Shown here piece after piece: positions 6,891-11,517 of a DNA stretch of 13,105 nucleotides. The DNA is from an uncultured Lachnospiraceae bacterium (GTDB lineage: Bacteria; Bacillota; Clostridia; Lachnospirales; Lachnospiraceae). The position numbers were made by a program, and so were the translations under genes. Every line of letters begins with the position of its first letter. The stretch's first letter is position 1. The notes beneath the pieces were generated by a model that did not search any database, was not told the origin of the DNA, and saw nothing but the letters and a program-made list of their open reading frames with translations. Location of the stretch: positions 1 to 13,105 of the forward strand of contig CAJURU010000051.1 in the NCBI GenBank assembly GCA_910588845.1, read 5' to 3'.

Positions 6891-7868
6891 TTATTTGGGA
6901 AATTCTACGCTTCCCGAAACAGTACCTTGGCTTATAACCTCCTTACAAGGAGCTATTATAGGTATCCTAGCTTGTTTCTCTTGACCTTCTTCGAGAGTGT
7001 CATTCCGTAATGGTTCCATAGAATATTCCTCAGCAATCAGAACGTTAGAGGAATCCGAATCTTGCCCAGGTTTATTCACCAAAATAATCAGTATTAAACA
7101 AACGATGCTAGCGAGCACTGCCGTAATAAGCTCTTTTGATATGTCAAAGATTTGCTCATCTTCTTCATCTACATTTCCATCAATAGGTATCTTAGTCTCA
7201 TGATTATGCAAAACTAAGCCACATATAGAAACTTTAAACGTTATTATTCTATAATGCTGCACTTTGATTTCGTCGGCATCGATCTCTGCCAAATTGTCTT
7301 TTACAAAGGAACTGTTATCCAAATAGTCAGTAATAGGCAATGATAACTTTTTTGGTATTCTATCATTGCAAAAATCTTCATAGACTTTATTTGTAAATTC
7401 TGATATTTCTTCCTTTTTATTTTTTATTTCGATAAGAGCTTTTGATAACTCTTCAATAATGTTATTTTCTACCTCACGTAATAAATTGTCTTTATCTTTT
7501 CGTTCTTTCTTTTCTAATCTCTTATTATACGAATGAGCACATTCATAATATTTCTTACGCCTTTTCCTCAGTTTTTCAACAAAACCATCAAGAAAACCGT
7601 ATGCCATTAACATTATTTCAGCGTCATCCGTCGATAAGAACTCCATAAAGATACTGATTAGATATGCCGAACAAAAGTCGTCATATTGATTTCCAGTAGT
7701 TCCATATTGTTGAGTAGATAATGAGATGTTTGGAAATCGCTCTTTCACAAAACCTTCACCTATAAGCGGCCCAACAAGTTCTCGCACACGTTTTACTGGG
7801 GAGCCATTACGTATTTGCTTTAAAAGGCTGTCAATTTCTGAGGCACTATTTAGTTTATATGCCGCCAA
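6891..7868 (-). CDS. Coiled-coil single-pass membrane protein, TTG start, function unknown
   Basis: The frame is open from a GTG at 7901, but that codon lies inside the predicted promoter. TTG at 7868 has AGGGGGTGA seven bases upstream and is the better start, giving 325 aa (LAAYKLNSASEIDSLLKQ...). The N-terminal part is helical with a patch ISIFMEFLSTDDAEIMLMAYGF. It is followed by a strongly charged coiled-coil-like region at about 95-160 (KLRKRRKKYYE... KKERKDKDNLLREVENNIIEEL). After a more globular part rich in acidic residues (DGNVDEEDEQ) comes one transmembrane helix at about 246-266 (LITAVLASIVCLILIILV) and a 60-residue acidic tail. With no signal peptide, the long N-terminal part should be cytoplasmic and the tail outside. 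No family was recognised. It precedes the membrane-anchored surface protein in the same direction, so the two may form a trans-membrane signalling pair. Confidence 0.7.
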   Translation of the reverse strand: MAAYKLNSASEIDSLLKQIRNGSPVKRVRELVGPLIGEGFVKERFPNISLSTQQYGTTGNQYDDFCSAYLISIFMEFLSTDDAEIMLMAYGFLDGFVEKLRKRRKKYYECAHSYNKRLEKKERKDKDNLLREVENNIIEELSKALIEIKNKKEEISEFTNKVYEDFCNDRIPKKLSLPITDYLDNSSFVKDNLAEIDADEIKVQHYRIITFKVSICGLVLHNHETKIPIDGNVDEEDEQIFDISKELITAVLASIVCLILIILVNKPGQDSDSSNVLIAEEYSMEPLRNDTLEEGQEKQARIPIIAPCKEVISQGTVSGSVEFPK

Positions 7869-7891
7869 TTCCTCACCCCCTCTGTAATATA

Positions 7892-7921
7892 ATAATATCA
7901 CAGAGCATGATTACGTTGCAA
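7892..7921 (-). promoter_or_regulatory. Predicted promoter for the 325-aa membrane protein gene
   Basis: On the minus strand TTGCAA (7921-7916) and TATTAT (7897-7892) are 18 bases apart. Transcription would start near 7885, just ahead of the AGGGGGTGA ribosome binding site and the TTG start at 7868. This gives a very short leader and rules out the upstream GTG. Confidence 0.55.
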
Positions 7922-7993
7922 CCTAATAAAAACATTCTTTTAAGAGTGCACTAGCGATACAATACCCTTAGAGTAGATATAGGTTAAAATATA

Positions 7994-8036
7994 AAGCTGC
8001 CGCATAATTAGTATCCCAATTATTTTGCGACAGCTT
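7994..8036 (-). terminator. Terminator-like hairpin after the 194-aa gene
   Basis: AAGCTGTCGCA pairs with TGCGGCAGCTT on the minus strand (11 bp, one G-U). The stem can be extended inward by A/T pairs (TAATT with AATTA). It starts 8 bases after the stop codon and is followed by TATATTTT. The stem is strong and position is right; the T-tract is interrupted. Confidence 0.7.
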
Positions 8037-8044
8037 ATCGTTAC

Positions 8045-8629
8045 TTACAAATTAGTATATTCTGCAATTTCTACATACTGTTCATCGGAAAACGGATTTG
8101 TTTTTTTAGGATCTTTAAAGAAGAAATCTATTTCCCGTCTGGTATGTCCGGTATATTCTATGACTTGAGTACGCCGTTGCCCGCCATTAAAATAGCCAAA
8201 TGAAACTAGGTATTTGGTATCAGACCCGCCATAAACACTCGGGACGTCAAATCGCACCTCAATCCTATCTTGCAACTTCACACTCAGACATAAATAGCCA
8301 GTTTCTTTAGTTCTGTAATTATAGAAGTCTAAACAAATACGACCAACTGCTACATGGAAAGAAATAATTTGCCACTCAGGATACTTTCCACGCAAAACAT
8401 CTGCATAATTAGCAAGAAAAAAATCAGTTTCTTCTTGCTCAGCATTCCAATCTTTGTCAACGGCATTAACCAAATCCTCGACGCAGCTCGTCGGTTTTCC
8501 GGAATACGACATATTAGTCATTCTGATTGGCTGGCATTTTCTTTCCACTAGTGCCTCATAATGCATATCGCCACCAATCACTGTGTACCCGTGATTTGTC
8601 AAGTCCAACCTATATTCTAATAATCTCAT
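8045..8629 (-). CDS. Unrecognised soluble 194-aa protein under a strong promoter and structured leader
   Basis: The product has no signal peptide or membrane segment. It looks like a mixed alpha/beta protein: strand-rich start (RLLEYRLDLTNHGYTVIGGDMHYEALV), an acidic middle (VDKDWNAEQEETDFFLANYADVL), several strands (WQIISFHVAVGRICLDFYNY; GYLCLSVKLQDRIEVRFDV) and a charged C-terminus with FFFKDPKKTNPFSDEQYVEIAEY. I do not recognise a family. The ATG at 8629 is preceded by AAAGGGGG, eight bases away. It is transcribed divergently from the sigma-like gene across a 620-base regulatory region, and is isolated from the next minus-strand gene by a terminator and a separate promoter, so it is probably monocistronic. 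The consensus promoter suggests a strongly made but post-transcriptionally controlled product. Confidence 0.75.
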   Translation of the reverse strand: MRLLEYRLDLTNHGYTVIGGDMHYEALVERKCQPIRMTNMSYSGKPTSCVEDLVNAVDKDWNAEQEETDFFLANYADVLRGKYPEWQIISFHVAVGRICLDFYNYRTKETGYLCLSVKLQDRIEVRFDVPSVYGGSDTKYLVSFGYFNGGQRRTQVIEYTGHTRREIDFFFKDPKKTNPFSDEQYVEIAEYTNL

Positions 8630-8634
8630 GGTAT

Positions 8635-8729
8635 TTACCCCCTTTAAATAAATGAAATTTATTGGATTATTGTGCTATCGCCTCTTCTCCCAAGAGAAAG
8701 GGCGATTTACACAATAATCAGAGGGGTAA
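8635..8729 (-). promoter_or_regulatory. Structured 5' leader of the 194-aa gene able to bury its Shine-Dalgarno
   Basis: In minus-strand RNA the leader contains a 55-base hairpin (8719-8665) built from a 10-bp perfect outer helix (GATTATTGTG with CACAATAATC), a 6-bp helix (ATCGCC with GGCGAT) and a further CTTTCTC/GAGAAG pairing. It is followed by a small hairpin AATAAAT-TTC-ATTTATT (8664-8648). TTACCCC (8729-8723) can also pair with GGGGTAA (8641-8635), which covers the ribosome binding site, bracketing the hairpins. These pairings were found by eye; energies were not calculated. Confidence 0.6.
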
Positions 8730-8775
8730 TCGATATATGTAATATACTAATAGAAGCGTTAATGTTCATAAACAA

Positions 8776-8791
8776 GTTAGTTTATACTAAC
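8776..8791. promoter_or_regulatory. Inverted repeat at the transcription start of the 194-aa gene
   Basis: GTTAGT, four bases (TTAT), then ACTAAC: a perfect 6-base dyad located immediately downstream of the -10 at 8793-8798. It could be a repressor operator or a 5'-end protective hairpin in the transcript. Confidence 0.4.
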
Positions 8792-8792
8792 C

Positions 8793-8821
8793 ATTGTAGC
8801 ACACATGTCCGAAAATGTCAA
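8793..8821 (-). promoter_or_regulatory. Consensus sigma-A promoter for the 194-aa gene
   Basis: On the minus strand TTGACA (8821-8816), a 17-base spacer and TACAAT (8798-8793) match the housekeeping consensus in 11 of 12 positions with ideal spacing. This is the strongest promoter in the window. Transcription would start near 8786, giving a leader of about 157 bases. Confidence 0.85.
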
Positions 8822-8867
8822 GTATTAGAAATTTGTTAAGAATACTCAGTGCCGATCTTAATATCTT

Positions 8868-8927
8868 TTACGCAATATTCAACCCCTTATTTTTACGCTT
8901 TTTTACGGAAAATTATTTTTTCTTACG
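8868..8927. repeat. Four TTACG direct repeats in the divergent regulatory region
   Basis: TTACG occurs at 8868, 8893, 8903 and 8923, mostly preceded by more T residues (TTTTTACG). Three of the copies are 10 and 20 bases apart, i.e. on one helix face. They sit between the 194-aa promoter and the sigma-like gene in T-rich DNA. They may be regulator binding sites or simple compositional chance. Confidence 0.3.
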
Positions 8928-8964
8928 AATCAACTGCCTAATCATTTTTCTGTTATTGTTGTAA

Positions 8965-8985
8965 TTAAGCAAGAGCTCTGCTTAA
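8965..8985. promoter_or_regulatory. Perfect 7-base inverted repeat upstream of the sigma-like gene
   Basis: TTAAGCA, seven bases (AGAGCTC, itself nearly symmetric), then TGCTTAA. It lies just upstream of an AGGAGGTGA sequence at 8994-9002. It could be an operator or an RNA hairpin; a T-tract is absent (TTAAAAAT follows), so a terminator is unlikely. Confidence 0.4.
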
Positions 8986-9117
8986 AAATCGCTAGGAGGT
9001 GATATAGCCAAAAAACAAATAGGCATCGCATGCACAGAAAAAAGCCAGCCAGCGGCTGGGCAGTTCAATGCTGGCAAGTTTGGCCAAATAAATAACTATT
9101 AACATAGATCAATGGAA

Positions 9118-9250
9118 GATCCGCAGGGGCATTAGCGCAGTGCGGGGATGCTTTTTAGCATCCCCCTTGCTGCTCTTATTCTCTACGGATCATCAGAACA
9201 TCAATAGGACATATGGCTCCTGCGGATCGAATCGCAGAAAGGAGTCATAT
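9118..9250 (+). ncRNA. Candidate switch-type cis-regulatory RNA leader of the sigma-like gene
   Basis: Two strong helices compete here. Helix A pairs 9118-9130 (GATCCGCAGGGGC) with 9216-9228 (GCTCCTGCGGATC), 13 bp with one G-U, closing an 85-base domain. That domain contains an 8-bp hairpin GGGGATGC / GCATCCCC at 9144-9165. Helix B pairs 9211-9221 (ATATGGCTCCT) with 9240-9250 (AGGAGTCATAT), 11 bp with one G-U, enclosing a small stem GCG(G)AT / ATCGC. Helix B covers the Shine-Dalgarno and ends at the base before the ATG. Bases 9216-9221 are used by both, so the helices exclude each other: A should expose, B should hide the ribosome binding site. No known riboswitch class or T-box signature was recognised. 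Confidence 0.65.
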
Positions 9251-9784
9251 ATGGCATCAGAATGGTATGATTATCATGAATTAAAAGATTATCTCTATAA
9301 ATTGTGGAAAGGTAAGGTATGGGACAGTTTGAGCCAAGAAATAAAACGTATATACTGGAATGATCTGCAGAAATTACGTGGCGAAGCCAATGCAGATATG
9401 GAACTTGGTGGTAGCGATGAAGAAGCCTTTTTGTGCGCTTTGCAGCCAGATGATGAGGATGACGGAAAAAAGGCCAAGAAAAAGCGCAAAAAAGGCAATT
9501 ACTTGCGCGCTTATTCTATCGAACGGGCAATGGAAAATGGAATTGACTACCCCTATTCCTTTACACCGGAAGAGTACGTTATAAAAAGCGAGCAGTATGA
9601 AGAACTGTATGCCGCTCTTGCTACACTAGATGATTTTGATAGAAGTATTATCGAGATGTATTATTTTATGAATATGAAGGAGCAGCAAATTGGGCAAGAG
9701 CTTGATACTGTACGGTGGGATGTCAACAACCATAAGAGGAGCAGTCTGAAAAAAATGAGGAAGATTTTAACAGAAAAACAGTAA
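9251..9784 (+). CDS. Sigma-70 region 4-like regulator (sigma-like protein of a mobile element)
   Basis: The ATG at 9251 has AAAGGAG six bases upstream; an in-frame ATG at 9140 lies inside the structured leader and is unlikely. The 177-aa product has a helical N-terminus (YDYHELKDYLYKLWKGKVW), an acidic stretch near 50-72, a basic linker KKAKKKRKKG at 73-82, and a C-terminal sigma region 4 helix-turn-helix. The last runs from about 108 to 173 (YEELYAALATLDDFDRSIIEMYYF, then MKEQQIGQELDTVRWDVNNHKRSSLKKMRKIL). Sigma region 2, which melts DNA and binds core polymerase, is not apparent, so it may act as a DNA-binding activator or a divergent small sigma factor, as in sigma-like genes on Gram-positive conjugative elements. 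The 212-aa gene follows 114 bases downstream in the same direction. Translation is probably set by the alternative leader structures upstream. Confidence 0.75.
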   Translation: MASEWYDYHELKDYLYKLWKGKVWDSLSQEIKRIYWNDLQKLRGEANADMELGGSDEEAFLCALQPDDEDDGKKAKKKRKKGNYLRAYSIERAMENGIDYPYSFTPEEYVIKSEQYEELYAALATLDDFDRSIIEMYYFMNMKEQQIGQELDTVRWDVNNHKRSSLKKMRKILTEKQ

Positions 9785-9837
9785 TCTCTTACTCAAATAT
9801 CCAATAAATGTCCTATGTATTATAGAAGGGTATATTT

Positions 9838-9863
9838 CTCTAGCGGTGAATGTACCGCTAGAG
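9838..9863. promoter_or_regulatory. Perfect 10-base inverted repeat between the sigma-like and 212-aa genes
   Basis: CTCTAGCGGT, six bases (GAATGT), then ACCGCTAGAG: 10 perfect pairs, 35 bases before the 212-aa ATG. No T-tract follows. An overlapping smaller pairing GAGGG (9861-9865) with CCCTC (9870-9874) could compete with it. It may be an operator, an intercistronic processing or stabilising hairpin. Confidence 0.5.
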
Positions 9864-9898
9864 GGATGCCCCTCAATAAAAACCAGGAGGTAAAGTAT

Positions 9899-10537
9899 AT
9901 GAAAACAAACAACACCAAAAAGAACAGAAATGACGCCAGGGACGCAAAAGTGAACCGGAATCAGAAGGAATGCAAAAAAGAGCCGTATATTCCCGGCCTG
10001 TTTGATAAGCCGGCGATTGAAGTGGCAGAAGTCGGAGTGCCACTCGGTATGGAAGCCTACTCAGACACGGACAGCGACGATCCGACATTGGTAGACAAGG
10101 AGCATTATGGCAAAATATATACGGTAACAGATGGTTCATTTTATACAATTAGATTAGGTATCCACTCTAGCTCCCTGGGGGTTGGCTCTATGAACGAAAA
10201 CTGCGCAGTTGCCTGTGCTATCCCCACTACATCAGATAAGATTCAGCAGTTGATGGCTCTGTTTTTCATTCCAGAGATTTATCCTGTAAAACTCATGGAT
10301 GCTATTTGGCTTCATGCAAAGAATGATCAGCAATTTAGATTAGAGCACGTCTTTGGCAGCGCCGCTTTAGAATCCAATAACGACTCTAGGGCGCTTCCTT
10401 TGCGGCATGACGCAATAACGGGTGAGGATGATCATATTATGATTCTGCAGAACGGGATTGAAGGGGAAATCCCTGCTTTTTGTACCTTTGCTTATGATTT
10501 TATTAGGTTTCAGGTTAAAGTTGTATTTGAAGAGTAG
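9899..10537 (+). CDS. Cytosolic homologue of the surface-protein beta domain
   Basis: ATG at 9899 is chosen because CAGGAGG lies eight bases upstream; the open frame continues further 5' without such support. The 212-aa product starts with a basic, Asn/Lys-rich segment (residues 1-28) and has no signal peptide or membrane helix. Residues about 70-212 match the N-terminal extracellular domain of the 420-aa protein: YTIRLGIHSSS with YVIRLYVNNNN, CAIPTTSDK with FSIPSTSSK, FRLEHVFGSAALESNN with FHLEYVYGSALLYNGG, GIEGEIPA with ALDGQIPG, and IRFQVKVVFE with ITIQVKVVYD. It lacks the DUF11-like domain and anchor. Placement behind the sigma-like gene suggests co-regulation. It may share a ligand or partner with the surface protein, but its function is unknown. 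Confidence 0.8.
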   Translation: MKTNNTKKNRNDARDAKVNRNQKECKKEPYIPGLFDKPAIEVAEVGVPLGMEAYSDTDSDDPTLVDKEHYGKIYTVTDGSFYTIRLGIHSSSLGVGSMNENCAVACAIPTTSDKIQQLMALFFIPEIYPVKLMDAIWLHAKNDQQFRLEHVFGSAALESNNDSRALPLRHDAITGEDDHIMILQNGIEGEIPAFCTFAYDFIRFQVKVVFEE

Positions 10538-10713
10538 ATCGCTGGTCGCCAATCATGATGCGGACAGTGCTGAAACCATCCGAGGGAAAGCAATACCCTG
10601 TACGAAGAAGGATGAGCTATTCTCATAAAACCTGGTGTGCGCGGCAACAGTAACAATACGCATTTTGCGTATAATATTGCTTTCCGATAACACTCACTTT
10701 TATCCATCACAAG
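10538..10713. other. Gene-free interval after the 212-aa gene
   Basis: No convincing gene is present. A 7-base inverted repeat ATACGCA-TTT-TGCGTAT (10656-10672) overlaps a TATAAT at 10670-10675 on the plus strand, but no good -35 stands at the right distance. If it is a promoter, a short transcript would end at the terminator at 10714-10746. Confidence 0.3.
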
Positions 10714-10746
10714 ACAGAGCGTAGAGATCAATTATCTGCGCTCTGT
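10714..10746 (+). terminator. Stem-loop terminator downstream of the 212-aa gene
   Basis: ACAGAGCGTAGA pairs with TCTGCGCTCTGT (12 bp with one G-U) around a 9-base loop, followed by TAATTAT. It is about 176 bases after the stop codon. The stem is strong but the T-tract is weak, so it may work in both directions or with help. Confidence 0.6.
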
Positions 10747-10813
10747 TAATTATACAATGTTAATCTTCATAGATACTCCGATTAAAACTGAGGATGATAG
10801 GATTATATAGCGG

Positions 10814-10842
10814 AAAAAAGGGCTATCTTATACTCATAGCCC
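10814..10842 (-). terminator. Rho-independent terminator overlapping the stop codon of the 89-aa gene
   Basis: On the minus strand GGGCTAT (10842-10836) pairs with ATAGCCC (10826-10820) across a 9-base loop and is followed directly by TTTTTT (10819-10814). The TAG stop of the 89-aa gene (10825-10823) lies in the descending arm, so the coding region runs into the hairpin. Confidence 0.85.
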
Positions 10843-11092
10843 GACTGAGAATGGAACCAAAAACTTCTTTGAAAACTATCAGCTCCATCTCGCCATGTGG
10901 ATATGTAGCCGGTATGCCATTATTGGCCAGAAAGTCACAAAGCTGTTCCAGCTCTTTTTTAGAGAGATTATCGATACCGAGAGCCGTAGCGGTTATAAAA
11001 GCGTCATTATTTCTTGCCTGACGGACAAACTTCTTGTGGAATTCGTCCTTCGCCATCCCCTCTACCTTGCGCAGGCATTCGTTTCTGTCCAT
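10823..11092 (-). CDS. Hypothetical 89-aa protein
   Basis: The start at 11092 is set by AAAAAGGGGGTG six to seven bases upstream; a longer reading of the frame to 11245 has no such site and runs through the neighbouring lectin-like fragment in another frame. The product is soluble and helical: CLRKVEGMAKDEFHKKFVRQARNND, then LGIDNLSKKELEQLCDFLANNGI and IVFKEVFGSILSRAMSIR. No family was recognised. It has its own terminator immediately at its end. It is separated by 85 bases from the upstream lectin-like fragment, without a clear promoter between, so it may be co-transcribed with it. Confidence 0.7.
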   Translation of the reverse strand: MDRNECLRKVEGMAKDEFHKKFVRQARNNDAFITATALGIDNLSKKELEQLCDFLANNGIPATYPHGEMELIVFKEVFGSILSRAMSIR

Positions 11093-11177
11093 AAAATGCA
11101 CCCCCTTTTTAAATCTCTGTCTTCGTAAATCATATCCTACAATTAGGTACAAAGCTCTCTTACAGCGTTTATTTTTC

Positions 11178-11396
11178 TCACCCCTCCCGTACCACACAGC
11201 GAACGGCAAAACCGTAGCCGCGGTAATGATGATTCTTAAGACCAATACTTGTTGGGTACGTAACTAGGCCGTAGCTATTAGTAGCGGAACCAACTACATT
11301 TGACCACCAGTAGCCATGTAGAACTCGTACATAGATGTTGCCGTATGAGCGATCATAATAGCCCGTACGGAGAAAGTTGAGAGGTTCTCTCCTCAT
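11178..11396 (-). pseudogene. C-terminal fragment of a Fibrobacter-major-paralogous / lectin-like surface protein
   Basis: The 72 residues (PLNFLRTGYYDR..., then GYWWSNVVGSATNSYGLVTY and YRGYGFAVRCVVREG) match the last segment of large extracellular proteins with the Fibrobacter succinogenes major paralogous domain, where the pattern YWSSTxxSSxxAYxLxF...RYxGFSVRCV is typical. In those proteins this segment follows a long N-terminal part, which is missing here: the codon before ATG 11396 is TGA, and no coding potential continues upstream. No ribosome binding site precedes the ATG. Yet an extended -10 promoter sits right in front, so the piece may be transcribed. Most likely a degraded remnant or a cassette fragment. 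The ATG at 11400 opens only a 15-codon frame. Confidence 0.6.
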
Positions 11397-11407
11397 TCAT
11401 GGTTATG

Positions 11408-11436
11408 ATTATAGCATACCAAATCAGAAGTTCAAA
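11408..11436 (-). promoter_or_regulatory. Extended -10 promoter ahead of the lectin-like fragment
   Basis: On the minus strand TTTGAA (11436-11431) is 17 bases from TATAAT (11413-11408), which is preceded by TGC to form an extended -10 (TGCTATAAT). Transcription would start around 11401, leaving almost no leader before the ATG codons at 11400 and 11396. Confidence 0.6.
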
Positions 11437-11453
11437 GTACCATGGGCAGCAAA

Positions 11454-11479
11454 ATGGGTGTCAACCACGTGACACCCAT
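11454..11479 (-). terminator. Hairpin terminator of the transglutaminase-like gene
   Basis: ATGGGTGTCA pairs perfectly with TGACACCCAT across six bases (10-bp stem), 39 bases after the stop of the 388-aa gene; TTTTGC follows on the minus strand. A CACGTG core lies at its loop. The T-run is short, so it could also be an operator for the promoter at 11408-11436. Confidence 0.6.
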
Positions 11480-11517
11480 CAATGCAAAACTAGATAGAAT
11501 ACAGAGCGATACATGAC

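Noticed and set aside
7869..7901. GTG start for the coiled-coil membrane protein
   Set aside because: It lies inside the predicted -10 region; the TTG at 7868 has AGGGGGTGA at the right distance.
9126..9180. Stretch GGGGCATTAGCGCAGT resembles the start of a tRNA (acceptor plus D-arm)
   Set aside because: No matching 3' acceptor strand, anticodon arm or T-arm follows; the bases are better explained by the long-range helix and the GGGGATGC hairpin.
11093..11245. Upstream extension of the 89-aa gene to 140 codons
   Set aside because: A strong ribosome binding site sits at the internal ATG at 11092, and the extension overlaps the lectin-like fragment in another frame.
11178..11396. Variable region of a diversity-generating retroelement
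   Set aside because: The lectin-like ending is suggestive, but no reverse transcriptase, template repeat or second copy of the segment is in the window.
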